Assembly (NCBI GenBank): GCA_022316685.1
Contig: JAKJHU010000620.1
Location: 62,001 to 126,000, forward strand
Direction: 5' to 3'
From: Progne subis subis
Lineage: Eukaryota > Chordata > Aves > Passeriformes > Hirundinidae
DNA: 64,000 nucleotides
Part shown: positions 31,484 through 41,615 of the stretch, piece after piece
How the letters are laid out: every line of letters begins with the position of its first letter
Position numbering within the stretch: position 1 is the stretch's first letter
The notes under the pieces: model-generated
What the model was told of the DNA's origin: nothing
What the model saw: only the letters and a program-made list of their open reading frames with translations
The model's database searches: none
Translations under genes and position numbers: made by a program

Positions 31484-31680
31484 GAGTCATTGAAAACCGA
31501 TATAGTCACAAAGACCCTCTGACTGATTAAAGTTCGAAAGTGGTATGTTTATTCACTGGCGGGCGGCACGGGAGTCATCTCCGAAAGGCGTGGCCACCCG
31601 CCGGTGAATAAACATACCACTCTCTAACTTTAATCAGTTACAGGGTCTTTGTCCGTGACTATATCGGTTTTCAATGACTC
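31484..31680. repeat. Palindrome of two LTR 3' ends at the rDNA border
   Basis: The left arm (31,484-31,568) and right arm (about 31,593-31,680) are reverse complements over about 85 bp with few differences. Each contains an AATAAA signal within GTGAATAAACATACCAC and ends GGTTTTCAATGACTC. They look like R-U5 portions of one LTR family facing each other, with a spacer of about 25 bp. The left arm belongs to the minus-strand ERV; the right arm abuts rDNA. Confidence 0.75.
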
Positions 31681-31683
31681 GCT

Positions 31684-32509
31684 ACCGCGGTCTGGGGCGG
31701 CCCCGCGATGCCAGGTCTACCCGGCTCCGGGGCCGGCCACTGCCAGCCGCCGTGCCCGGCAGCGGTCCCGGGAGTGCGGCCGCAGGGGTCCGCCAGCCAG
31801 CAAGGCCTCAGGTGCTCGCGATGTCAGCTCGGGACTCAGTGGCGTCCGCCTCCGGCGTCGGCGGCGGAGCGCGGCCGCCCGACGCTCGGCCCTTCCGGCG
31901 GGAGCGGTCCCGCGGGTCGAGGCCGCGTCGGCGAGGCGGTCATCGCCGTCTGTCGTCTCGGGCGTTGTAAGGCCGCTGGGGAGAAGCCGGCTGCGGCGGC
32001 AGCGCGGCGGCGCTCCACGAGCCCGCAGAGCGGTGGAGGGCAGTCGAGCGTGAGCGGGGGCCGGCGGGCGTGCCCTCGGCCTTTGTCGTCCCGTGAAGAG
32101 GAGGCAGGGCGGGCTGCCGTGCCCCTCCGCGGTCCGGCGCGTGTTGCGATGCCCCCTCCGCGTGGAGGCTGGGCCGAGCCCGGGCGTCTGGGCCGCCTCC
32201 AAAGGACAGGCGTCTTTTGAGGCGGCGTCAATCCCCGCCTGGCGGGGGGCGGCGGTCAGGGGTGTGAGCCCCCCTGCCTTTTTGCTGGCCTTGGGAGCAT
32301 TCCATGGGCTTCTCGCCCCTTTTTTTTTTTTTCCTCCAACCTTTCTCACCTCCTCTGTTGGTGGTTGTGCTCGTACGGTCCGAGTGAGGTGCACGCGTGC
32401 CAGCCCTTCCCATCCTCACAAGGGGAAAAGAGAAAAAAAGGGGGGCCTGCTCCACGCTGAGCCGGTCCCCGGCCCCTCCGCGCGTGCGGGGTCGGTGCCG
32501 AAAGCCAGA
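31684..32509 (+). other. rDNA internal transcribed spacer 1 (partial)
   Basis: GC-rich, low-complexity sequence immediately upstream of 5.8S rRNA, as ITS1 of birds is. The 18S 3' end is not present; the spacer starts at the LTR palindrome, so the unit is truncated. Long ORFs here reflect GC richness. Confidence 0.7.
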
Positions 32510-32516
32510 CAACTCC

Positions 32517-32565
<49 letters not shown>

Positions 32566-32668
32566 TGAGAATTAATGTGAATTGCAGGACACATTGATCA
32601 TCAACACTTCGAACGCACTTGTGGCCCCGGGTTCCTCCCGGGGCTACGCCTGTCTTGAGCGTCGCTTG
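32510..32668 (+). rRNA. 5.8S ribosomal RNA (degenerate copy)
   Basis: The 5.8S is unmistakable (TAGCGGTGGATCACTCGGCT, GAAGAACGCAGCTAGCTG, AATTGCAGGACACATTGATC). Compared with the known vertebrate sequence there are several changes at CpG sites, such as GTGAG for GCGAG, ATCAAC for ATCGAC and TTGTGG for TTGCGG, plus one extra T near the 3' end. This is methylation-driven decay of a silent copy. Confidence 0.95.
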
Positions 32669-33390
32669 ACGATCAATCGCCGTCTGGGGGGGGGGGGGTC
32701 ACTCCACAACGGCGCGGCTGGGGGTTGCCTTGCAGGCCCCGTTGCCCGCGGTGGGCGGTGGCGGTGGCGGCCGTTGGCCGGTGCCCGCAGGGGAAGGCGG
32801 TTGTGGCTGGGGGGTCGGCGAGGGAAGCGTTTGCTTTTCCTCGGCGGCTGCCGCCCTTCCCCTCTTTCCCTGCGGCCCGGCGGGCATCGTCGCGGTTGTC
32901 GGCAACCGCGCGAGGGCCTTCGTCCCCCTAAATGCAGACTCGGGGAGCGCTCCGCAGCTCCCCGCTCCCGGAGTGAGCCGCAGGGCTGGAGCTCGTCCTC
33001 ACCCCTTGGGGCCGCGCTGCGGTGTGGCGCCAGTGGCCAGGGCAGAGCGAGAGAGACGGCGTCGCCAACGCCACCGAGGGGACACCCAGCAGAGAGAGAA
33101 GGCTTCGAGAAGGTGGGAGGCGAGGCGCGGGCCTCGCCCCCGGACTCCACCCCGCACGGGCGGCTGTCTGCGGGTGGGTACCGCGCGAGTATCGTGCTGT
33201 GCTGCCGCGTGCACGCGAGGCCGCGAGCGCCGGGGACGAGGAGGGCGGCTCCCCCCTCCTCCTTCCCGCCCTCTCGCCTCTCCGCGGCGGTCGTCTCGGT
33301 GCATGTGGGACGGGGCCGGACGAGGTGCCGCGCGCGGGTGAGTGCGCTCCGCGTGGTCCGCCCGGGCGCCGGGACGCGCGCGTGCGCGCG
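32669..33390 (+). other. ITS2 and possibly a deletion junction into 28S
   Basis: GC-rich spacer after 5.8S. The conserved 28S 5' end (CGACCTCAGATCAGACG) is not found anywhere, so the first part of 28S, and perhaps part of ITS2, is deleted. The exact junction is not visible because this stretch and the next 28S expansion segment are both low-complexity GC. Confidence 0.6.
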
Positions 33391-33777
33391 TGGCGGCAAC
33401 TCTGGACGTGCGCCAGGCCCTTCCCGTGGATCGCCCCAGCTGCGGTGGGCGCCGCCCGCCCCCCCTCCACCTGCCCTCTGCCTTGCCGCGGCCGGCGCCC
33501 CGGGGGCGGCCGCCGTCTTCGTTGCCGCGCGCCGCCGCCTCGTCCCGGCTCCCCGCCGGGCGGGGTTCCCGCGGCGCGCAGTGGGCGGCCCGGCGCGGCC
33601 GTCGACCGGCGTCGGCCGAGCGGTTCGCGCGGGGGAGGGTCCCCGGCGGGGGTCCCCAGGCCGCCGCCCCACCTCGGCTGGCGCCTAGCAGCTGGCTTAG
33701 AACTGGTGCGGACCAGGGGAATCGGACTGTTTAATTAAAACAAAGCATCGCGAAGGCCCGAGGCGGGTGTTGACGCG

Positions 33778-33809
<32 letters not shown>

Positions 33810-33832
33810 AGTGAAGAAATTCAATGAAGCGT

Positions 33833-33865
<33 letters not shown>

Positions 33866-33875
33866 TCTCTTAAGG
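33391..33875 (+). rRNA. 28S rRNA internal fragment up to the R2 target site
   Basis: Recognised by CTCTGGACGTG, CCCTTCCCGTGGATCGCCCC, CTTAGAACTGGTGCGGACC and the run through TTCAATGAAGCGTGGGTAAA to TTAAGG at 33,875. Just before the R2 junction TCTCTTA is duplicated (33,859-33,872), a typical aberration at R2 5' junctions. CpG positions are decayed. Confidence 0.9.
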
Positions 33876-34561
33876 TGATAAAATTAGTAACCATTGGCTC
33901 CAATTTTATAGGCGCATACCTCACAGGCAACTCCTCACTTGCGTTACAACTCAGGGCCAACATTTACCCCACAAGAGAATTTCTCGCTCGGGGTAGACAG
34001 GATACGTACATCAAATCCTGTAGGCATTGCGATGCAGAAAACGAAACCTGCGCCCACATCATCGGTAACTGCCCAGTGACACAGGATGCTCGAATCAAGA
34101 GGCACAACAACATCTGCGAAATGCTTCTTGAGGAGGCAAAGAAGGCAGACTGGGTAGTGTTGAAGGAACCGCACATAAGGGACACCAGCAAGGAACTGTA
34201 CAAACCAGATCTAATATTTGTGAAGGACGGTCGTGCACTTGTTGTCGGTGTGACAGTACAATACGAAGCAGAAAAAACAATGCTAGAGGCAGCTGCTGCA
34301 GAGAAGGTAGACAAGTACAAACATTTGGAAACCGAGGTACGAAACCTCACCAACGCAAAGGACGTTGTCTTTATGGGCTTTCCCCTCGGGGCGCGAGGGA
34401 AACGGTACCGCGGAAACTTTGAACTTTTAGGGGCCCTTGGCCTCTCCAAATCAAGACAAGAGTCAATTGCAAGGACTTTAACCACAGTTGCACTCTTATC
34501 ATCTGTGGACATTGTACATATGTTTGCCAGTAGGGCTAGACAGTTACGGAATTCAGACTAG
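33876..34561 (+). pseudogene. R2 copy 1: C-terminal endonuclease region
   Basis: An open frame of about 228 codons from the R2 boundary to TAG at 34,559-34,561. It includes the R2 CCHC motif (CRHCDAENETCAHIIGNC) at about 34,021-34,074 and the restriction-like endonuclease core (KPDLIFVKDG). The next catalytic aspartate, in the family's VVDV, is glycine here (GGT at 34,247-34,249). With RT and DNA-binding domains absent it cannot function. It has no start codon of its own. The protein differs clearly from the second R2 copy, so the two are separate lineages rather than a duplication. Confidence 0.85.
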
Positions 34562-34898
34562 TATAGTATGTTTGTTTGCGTTGTTATAATTTTTATATTT
34601 TTGCATTTTCTTTACTGCATTGTAGGGGTGTTTTTTGGTAATATTTTTCTAGTTATTCTTGTATGTTTTAATTGTTCTTATTTTTTATATATTTAATAAT
34701 AAAGTAGACGGTAGCTGGGGCGTAGGGCAGCCACAAGCCAGTTAGGTAGCTGATACTAATTAGGGACAGAATTTATTATTTCATAACGCGTCAATTACCA
34801 CCCGATTTGGACCAATTTACCGGATTTGTCCAAGGTGGACGGGCCACCTTTACTTACCCCGGAAAAGGAGCATATATAATTTATATGTGTTCGAAAAA
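34562..34898 (+). other. R2 copy 1: 3' UTR
   Basis: Shares two blocks with the second copy despite overall divergence: ATAACGCGTC (34,783-34,792) and a perfect 5-bp hairpin GGTGGACGGGCCACC (34,834-34,848), both at similar distances from the 3' end. The R2 3' UTR is the RNA recognised by the R2 protein for priming. AATAAAG at about 34,698 is an incidental polyadenylation-like signal. Confidence 0.7.
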
Positions 34899-35238
34899 TA
34901 GCTTGAGAGAGCTAGTTACTAACTGGGCTTAGCTGCAGAAGTCACATCTCCACATGGTCCCGCCGAATGCCCGTAAAGGGTAACAAAGTTGACTTCTGCC
35001 CCAGCGTGAGCGAGGGTGCACTGGTTGCCCCCTCTCTATCGTCTGGCCTCGCCATCCAGCGGTAGTTTCACGACTCGCAGAAACAAAAGTTTCTTGGCGC
35101 GGCTTTTTGCTGTCGCCCGAAGCCTTGTCCACGGGCTAAGGTGGACACAGTCTGCAGTTTGGTCGAGGGTTCCGACTGCAGACTTTGACAACCCTCACTG
35201 GATTGTGACTTTGACTAAACGCCATCTTCTGTCAAACT
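34899..35238 (+). promoter_or_regulatory. R2 copy 2: 5' UTR with strong stem
   Basis: GCAGAAGTC (34,935-34,943) pairs perfectly with GACTTCTGC (34,991-34,999). CTGGG (34,923-34,927) and CCCAG (35,000-35,004) can extend the stem beyond an internal loop. R2 elements start with an HDV-like self-cleaving ribozyme that releases the 5' end from rRNA. A 9-bp helix could be its P1, but the remaining helices were not convincingly traced. Confidence 0.5.
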
Positions 35239-38200
35239 ATGGTACAATCACTGACTTTACGATACGCGTCAACGGGCACTCAGACTGACCCATTAGATCT
35301 GAGGGTCAAAGGGGCTGATATTCCACCTCCTCCGGTGGCGTCAGGTGAGGTTAGATTTGATCTGGTGTCTTTGGAGTTTGTAAACTCCAACCTGATTTCT
35401 TTTTGTGGTTTCCATTTGGGTAACGCCAGGGAGTGTTTGGCCAAACTACCTGAACCATATGAGATCTTGCCTTTGGCGCAGGTTCGGGATGTACGTTCTG
35501 AGTGCGAAACAAGAGAGTCTGAAGAGTCTAAAACACCTGAGGCTCCACCGGTGATCAGCGGTGTTGCGACACTTATTGGAACACCTACTGTGTCCATCCC
35601 GGACAAAAATCCATCATGTCCACTCTGTATGACCCGGTTTACACGGATGCTGGGGCTGATTGACCATCTTAAACAGGCCCATGGGCAGCGAAAGATCTGG
35701 TTTAGATGCTCTAAGTGTGGGAAGCAAAATCTTAAGTACCACAGTATCGCCTGTCACTTCCCTCGGTGCAAAGGCAAAGTGTGTGTGGTTCCAAGAGGTG
35801 ATTGGGTCTGTGAGGTGTGTTCACGTGGTTTTGCAACCAAGATTGGTCTGGCCCAACACAAGAGGCTGAAACATCCTCTTGTACGTAACGAGGAACGGAT
35901 TGTAGCCTCCCATCCCAAAGGGTCATCTTTGAGAGGGGCCCACAAGAGGGTATGGACGGAAGAGGAGGAGGCTCTCCTGAGTCAATTGGTGGTGAAGTAT
36001 GCTGGTAGCAGGAACATCAATCAGTTAATTATGGAGCATATACCATCAAAGACGGCCAAGCAGATTAGTGACAAACGACGCCTTCTGGTGAAAGGTCCCT
36101 CTAAAAAGGTCCAACTTATAGAGAGCATCGAAAGGGGGAGGGAGGAGCCCCCCCAGTCTGCTAAAGGCCCCGTAGAGGGACGCTTAAAGCTCCATTACGT
36201 GGATTCCATCAAACTGAGGCTATCGGCAGGCAGAGTCACCAGTTGCCAGGTAGCCTTCAAGAAAATATTAGATGGGCATGATCCGCAGGTGGTGGTAAAT
36301 GAGGTTTATGAGAAGTTTCGGGATAGTCTGAATAAGCTCGGTCTAAAGCCCAGTGGTCCCAAGTCTCAAAGGCTATGTGGTCATGATGCATCCAAGGTTA
36401 ATACCAAATGGATGCAGAAAAGAGCTAAGAAGCGGGGGCAATATCTTCGTTATCAGCGAATGTTTCAGTTTCATAGAGGACGGTTGGCACGTGTTATCTT
36501 GGATAACACGGAAACCCTGCAATGCCAGATACCAACTGGCATTGTCCACAATGCGTTTCAGGCAAGATGGGAACCATCTGGTGGTTTTATGGGTCTTGAA
36601 ACTTTCCCTGTGTATAGGGATGCAGATAACACCATGTTTCAGGACCTGATTACAGAGAAAGAGATTGGTAAGAACTTGAATGAAATGCGTAAATCCTCCG
36701 CTCCTGGGCCTGATGGGATTACTCTGGGTCACATTATTACACTTGACCCTAAGTTCTCCTGGTTGAGTGAAATCTTCAACCTATGGCTTATCCGGAACTA
36801 TTCCGGATGCACTTCGGGACTGTAGGACAGTTTTGATACCCAAGTCTACATGTGCCGAGAGACTTGGTGATATCAATAACTGGAGACCTATCACCATTGG
36901 ATCTGTGGTGTTTAGGTTGTTCTCCAGGATCGCTACGGCGAGGCTGTCACGCGCATGTCCCATCAACCCCAGGCAATGGGGTTTTATTTGTGCATCCGGA
37001 TGTTCTGAGAACTTGAAGCTGTTCCAGCTTCTTGTTAAATGTGCAGAACAGGAGCATCGAGATCTGGGGCACGTATTCGTGGACATTGCCAAGGCCTTTG
37101 ACACTGTAAGTCATCAGCATATTATTGCGGGTCTAGTCGAGAGAGGGGTTGATGCCCACATTATTCATCTGGTAGGTGAGATGTACAGAAACATCAAAAC
37201 GTACATCATCACCAAAAAAGCGAAAACAGACCCAATTAACATCCGTTCTGGTGTCAAGCAGGGTGACCCCATGTCACCTCTGTTACTCAATTTGGCACTC
37301 GACCCTCTTCTATGTAAACTTGAGACAGAAGGTAAAGGGTTCCATCATGGAGGGTTTCAAGTTACGGCCATGGCTTTTGCAGACGATCTGGTGCTACTGA
37401 GCGACTCTTGGGACGGCATGCAATATAACATCCAGATCTTGGAGACCTTTTGTGAACTTACCGGTCTCCAGACTCAAGGGGAGAAATGCCACGGTTTTTA
37501 CATCAAACCGACTAAGGACTCGTATACCATCAATGATTGTCCTGCCTGGCTGATTAAAGGGACTCCCCTTAACATGATCGACCCATGAAGCTCAGAAAAA
37601 TATCTTGGCATCCATATCGACCCCTGGGTGGGCTTTGCCGATTCAGACTTATCCAGGAAACTTGAAGACTGGCTCCATCGGATTAGTGACGCACCACTCA
37701 AACCTTTCCAGAAGGTCGATATACTCAGGACCTATACCATCCCAAGGCTGATATATCTGGCCGACCATCCCGAAGTAACATCTGGGCTCCTCAAATCCCT
37801 TGACCTATTAATAAGGAGAATGGTCAAGGAGTGGCTTCACCTTCCATCAAGTACCTGTGATACCATCTTGTACTCAAAGTTTAAAGATGGAGGGCTCGGA
37901 CTCATCAAATTGGCTGTGCTCTTACCAAGCATTCAAGCGCGAAGATTGCATAAACTGGCTCAATCTTCGGATGGTACTCTGGTTTCATTTTTGAAGGGTG
38001 AACATCTCGAGAGGATACACGAAAAACTGTGGGTATGAGCAGGAGGAGTTAAGGAGCCCATCCCGCTGATTTGGGAGCCCATCCCTGAGATAGAGTTACA
38101 GGAGAGGAAGCCTTGTCGGAATGGGAGGCTCCCCGTCCTCGGATACACCTTCCTAAACTGTGTGATTGGCGGAAGGTGGAATTCAACAAATGGAAACAGC

Positions 38201-38925
38201 TGGTCGCTCAGGGCCATGGAATTGGGAACTTTGAGAACGATAGCATCAGTAATGGTTGGTTGGTGCATTACCGCAGCATCCCTCACAGGAAACTTATAAC
38301 TGTGCTACAATTAAGAGCGAATGTTTACCCTACACGTGAATTTCTGGCAAGGGGTAGACATGAGTGCTATGTAAGATCCTGTAGGCACTGTGGCGCCGAT
38401 TATGAGACAACCGCCCATGCCATCGGGAATTGCCCAATCACGCAAGAAGCCAGAATAAAAAGACATAACTCCATCTGTGAAACTCTTAGCCGTGAGGCCA
38501 AGAGAGAAAATTGGACAGTGTTCCAGGAACCACACTTGAGAGACGCACAAAATGAACTATATAAACTGGATTTAATCTTTGTAAAGGAAGGGAAGGCACT
38601 TGTAGTGGATGTGACAGTTCGATACGAGCATAGCAACTCATCTTTAAAAGAGGCCGCTACCGAGAAGGCAGGGAAATACCAGCATCTCCTTCCTCAAATT
38701 CGTGAACTTACTAACGCTACAACGGTCGAGTTCTTGGGCTTTCCCTTGGGAGCGCGGGGAAAGTGGTTCGAGAAGACCTCTGAGTTGCTACAGGCCCTGG
38801 GTCTCTCTAAAACGAGGCTAGGGAAGATAGCCCGGGCCCTGGCTTCCAGAGCGCTCTTCTCTTCCGTTGACATTGTTCATATATTTACTAGTAAAGCACG
38901 GGAGATTGTACCTTTGAACGAATAA
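35239..38925 (+). pseudogene. R2 copy 2: R2 protein (zinc fingers, Myb, RT, endonuclease)
   Basis: R2 protein nicks 28S DNA and reverse-transcribes its own RNA there. From the ATG at 35,239: zinc fingers CPLCMTRF...HLKQAH (about residue 128), a CCHC-type finger CSKCGKQN...HFPRC (about 157) and CEVCSRGF...HKRLKH (about 192); then a Myb domain with RVWTEEEEALLSQL (about 237-283). RT begins near KSSAPGPDGI (36,700) and has its catalytic FADDLVL at about 37,374-37,394. The C-terminus holds CRHCGADYETTAHAIGNC and the endonuclease core with VVDVTVRYE, but KLD replaces the family's KPD (38,563-38,571). Damage: a frameshift near 36,785, TGA at 37,586-37,588, TGA at 38,036-38,038 and a further frame change before 38,113. 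Non-functional but recent. Confidence 0.92.
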
Positions 38926-39101
38926 AGGCCCCTTCCCTGAGTGGTATCAGCTGGACAGATGGAATTGGTTTCGGGAGGGAGGGGTTCATCCAATCATAAC
39001 GCGTCGTTGCCCTTTTTGGGCATCAAATTCCAATCTGGACAGGTGGACGGGCCACCTATACTTAACCCAGAACAGAAACATAATTTTATGTGTTTATAGA
39101 A
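38926..39101 (+). other. R2 copy 2: 3' UTR
   Basis: Contains ATAACGCGTC (38,996-39,005) and GGTGGACGGGCCACC (39,042-39,056), both shared with copy 1, plus a TTGCCC/GGGCA hairpin at about 39,007-39,021. Confidence 0.75.
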
Positions 39102-39106
39102 TAGCT

Positions 39107-39146
<40 letters not shown>

Positions 39147-39179
39147 GGACGAGATTCCCACTGTCCCTACCTACTATCC

Positions 39180-39210
<31 letters not shown>

Positions 39211-39223
39211 CGGAATCAGCGGG
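39102..39223 (+). rRNA. 28S rRNA fragment downstream of the R2 site
   Basis: Continues 28S from TAGCTAAATGCCTCGTCATC (one change from TAGCC) through CTTGGCGGAATCAGCGGG, then breaks off into minisatellite sequence. The rest of 28S is missing, so this unit cannot make rRNA. Confidence 0.93.
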
Positions 39224-40130
39224 ATCACAGTGACAGCAGCGTGGTTCATGCTGGGTGAGACTGGGATCACACTGAGGGTGACTGGAATCATAGTGGGATT
39301 GACTGGGAGTGACTGTGAGCAACTGGAATCACACTGAAAGCAACTGGGATATACTGGGAGAGACTAGCAGAATGCTGGGGGTGACTGGGATATACTGGGA
39401 GAGACAGGGAGTCATGGGGATCATACTGGAGGCTGCTGGGCTCATACTGGCATTGACAGAGAACAAGTGGGATCTCACTGCGGGCCACTGGCCTCATACT
39501 GGGAGTGACTGGGATCATACTGGGGATTATACTGTAAGTGACTGGAATCATACTGGGAGTGGCTACAATCATACTGGGATTATAGTGGGAGTGACTGGAC
39601 CCTGACTGGGGGTTACTGGGAGCTACCAGGCCCATACTGGGAACCAACTGTGCTCACACTGGGAGAAACTGGGAGCAACCGAGAATGACAGGGTGCATGC
39701 TGGTGACAACTGGGATGTCCTGGCAGTGACTGGGATAAAACTGGGGACAACTGAACCACGCTGGAGTAACTGGAAGTGCCTGGCAATGACTACGAGAGTG
39801 TTCAGGGCAGCTGGGATATACTGGGAGTGCCTGAGACCATGCAGGTGCTGAGTGGGACCACACTGGGAGCCACTGGGAATGTGCTGGGGGGAACAGGGAC
39901 CACGCTGGGGGAAACTGGGGGCAATTGTGAGTGACTGGGGCCCTGCTGGGAGAAACTGGGATTGTACTGGACTCATACTGGGATAGTACTGGGAGTGACT
40001 GGGGCTACGCTAGGAGCAAGTGGGAGAACTGGGAACACACTGGATGAAAGTGGGAGTAACTGCGACTGTGCTGGGGGCAAATGGCACCATAATGGGGAAT
40101 GACTGGGAGTGACTGGGCTCATACTGGGAG
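39224..40130 (+). repeat. CTGGGATCATACTGGGAGT-type minisatellite, forward
   Basis: About 900 bp of degenerate units of roughly 20-22 bp built on ACTGGGA and GTGACTGGGA, starting right at the 28S break. Short tracts recur at 40,860-40,905 just before the MHC start codon, and the reverse complement forms 45,890-47,040 beyond the MHC gene. Confidence 0.88.
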
Positions 40131-40917
40131 CAGCCACTTCCAGCACCTGGACCCCCAAACCCCTTTCCCGGCCATCCCGCCCCTCCAGCCCCAGCACCCC
40201 CGCCGGGGTCCCGCCAATCGCAGGGGTCCCCCCCTCTCGGGGTCCCCGCTTTGGGCCTCTGGGGCTCTCCTCACAGTCCCGCTCAGGGAAGCCGCAGCTC
40301 TCCCGGGGCTCCCCAAACCCGGTGTCCCCCCGCCTGTCCCGCCGGTCCCGCGCTCCCCACGTGGCCCCGGCAGAGCTCGGAGCGCCCGGCCCGGGAAGCC
40401 CAACCCCCACCGCGGGGGGACCCGCATCCCCCCGCCCCCAACGGGGTTCTGCCGCCACCGCCACCGGGACCCCCAAAAACACCTCCCGGGGAGCCCCCGA
40501 TGTCCCCTCGAGGGGCATCTGCGGCTCAGCTTTGGAGTCCTGCAAGCTCCAAACACCCGCCCAAAAACCCCAAACCCAGGGAGCCCCGGGATATTTGGGG
40601 CGAGCTCCCCCTCCCCGGGCACCTGCGGGATGGGGGACGATGGTCCCGGGGCTTCTGCGGCTTCAGGGGGCGTTGGAGCCGCCCGCTCCCTCCTCTCCTC
40701 TTCTTCCTGCTGCTTCCTGCTGCCTCTCAGCCTCTTCCTCCCTCCCTCCTCCTCCTCCCCCCGTTCCCTGAACCCCTGGCAGCCCGCGGGAGCAGCGGGG
40801 ATGGAGCCGGGACAGGTTGGAATGCAGAGAGGGGTGAGGGGGATGCCAGCAGTGGGAGCGACTGGGCTGTACTGGGATCATACTGGGATCATACTGGGAG
40901 TGCGTGGGAGCAGCGCC
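40131..40917 (+). other. GC-rich region upstream of the MHC class I start
   Basis: Very GC-rich, CpG-containing sequence that could hold the MHC class I promoter. No enhancer A, interferon response or S-X-Y element could be identified with confidence. Long open frames on both strands (one of 439 codons runs to 41,418) are explained by base composition. Confidence 0.4.
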
Positions 40918-41615
40918 ATGGCTCCAGCGCTGGGGCTGGGGGCGCTCCTGGGGGTGCGAGGGGGGAGTGGGTCCCCCCGGCACCGGGACCCTGAACCGCC
41001 ATTCCCGGCACCGGGACCCCCCTGTTCCCTTTTTCCTGCACAGATACACGCCCCCCCCCCCCCCCCCCAATCCCTATTTCCAGACATCAGAACCCCCCTG
41101 CTCCCCTATTCTCGGCCATCCAATGGCTCCCAGCCTCCAATCTTCCCGTGTGCATCACCCTGCGATGCCCTGGAATGCCTTGGAACCCCATTCCTGCCAT
41201 TCCCAGCCCCCAGCCCCACCTTTCTTCAAAACCAGAGACCCCCCCAAACTCCCCCTTCCCAAACATTCCAGGTCTCCCCACCCTGGTCCCCCCTTCTTGG
41301 GAAACCCTGGAATCCCCTTTCTTGGCGTCAAGGACCCCATGGAACTCCCTTCTACCTCTCCAAGTCCCTGCCCCCCCATTTCCCTGACCCTGAGACGTCC
41401 CTGCACCCCCATTCCTGAGAGCCGAGATGCTTTTTTACCCCTTTGCCCGGGACTGAGATCCCCCTGCACCCCCTTATCCGGCACCAACACAACCTATTCC
41501 CAGCCACCCCACCTCTCCCAGCCCCCAGACCCACCCTTTTCCCTGATCCTGGGGCCCCTGGGCCCCCACTTCTGCATTTCCCAGCCCCTCCTTTCCTCAC
41601 TCTGAGGAGCCCTGG

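Larger units (their letters stand above)
27015..31568 (-). mobile_element. Decayed class I ERV, minus strand, 3' part missing
   Basis: Reading right to left: LTR end (31,568-31,484), a possible PBS starting TGGCGAGCCAGCCAGG at about 31,478, a long leader with CA-rich and CCACGGGACACAG repeats (30,300-31,300), gag remnants, protease, RT and RNase H remnants. Integrase, env and the 3' LTR are absent because the ERVL-like 5' LTR begins at 27,014. A duplicated about 75-bp segment lies at 29,790-29,935. Many frameshifts and stops show it is old. Confidence 0.75.
33876..34898 (+). mobile_element. R2 retrotransposon, 5'-truncated copy (R2 copy 1)
   Basis: R2 inserts at a fixed site in 28S (TTAAGG/TAGCC) by target-primed reverse transcription. 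This copy begins abruptly at the target site with the C-terminal part of the R2 protein and keeps a 3' UTR of about 340 bp. The 3' end (ATATGTGTTCGAAAAA) is followed by TAGC and then by a second R2 instead of 28S. 5' truncation is common in R2. Confidence 0.88.
34899..39101 (+). mobile_element. R2 retrotransposon, near full length, frameshifted (R2 copy 2)
   Basis: Structure: 5' UTR about 340 bp, one long damaged ORF (35,239-38,925, about 1,230 codons if intact) and a 3' UTR of about 175 bp ending TTTATAGAA directly before the 28S TAGCTAAATGCC. Its 5' end lies against the TAGC that follows R2 copy 1. Three zinc fingers place it in the R2-A clade, as known for songbird R2. Confidence 0.9.

Noticed and set aside
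31649..33738. Many long ORFs on both strands, including ones of 342 and 368 codons
   Set aside because: They lie in ITS1, 5.8S, ITS2 and 28S, where GC richness removes stop codons.
34923..35060. A complete HDV-like ribozyme call at the R2 5' end
   Set aside because: Only the 9-bp P1-like helix and a weak outer helix could be traced; P2, P3 and P4 were not convincing, so it stays a candidate.
40099..41418. 439-codon plus-strand ORF upstream of and across MHC exon 1
   Set aside because: It is proline- and serine-rich low-complexity translation of GC-rich DNA, with overlapping ORFs in all frames. It runs through the putative MHC leader in another context and matches no family.
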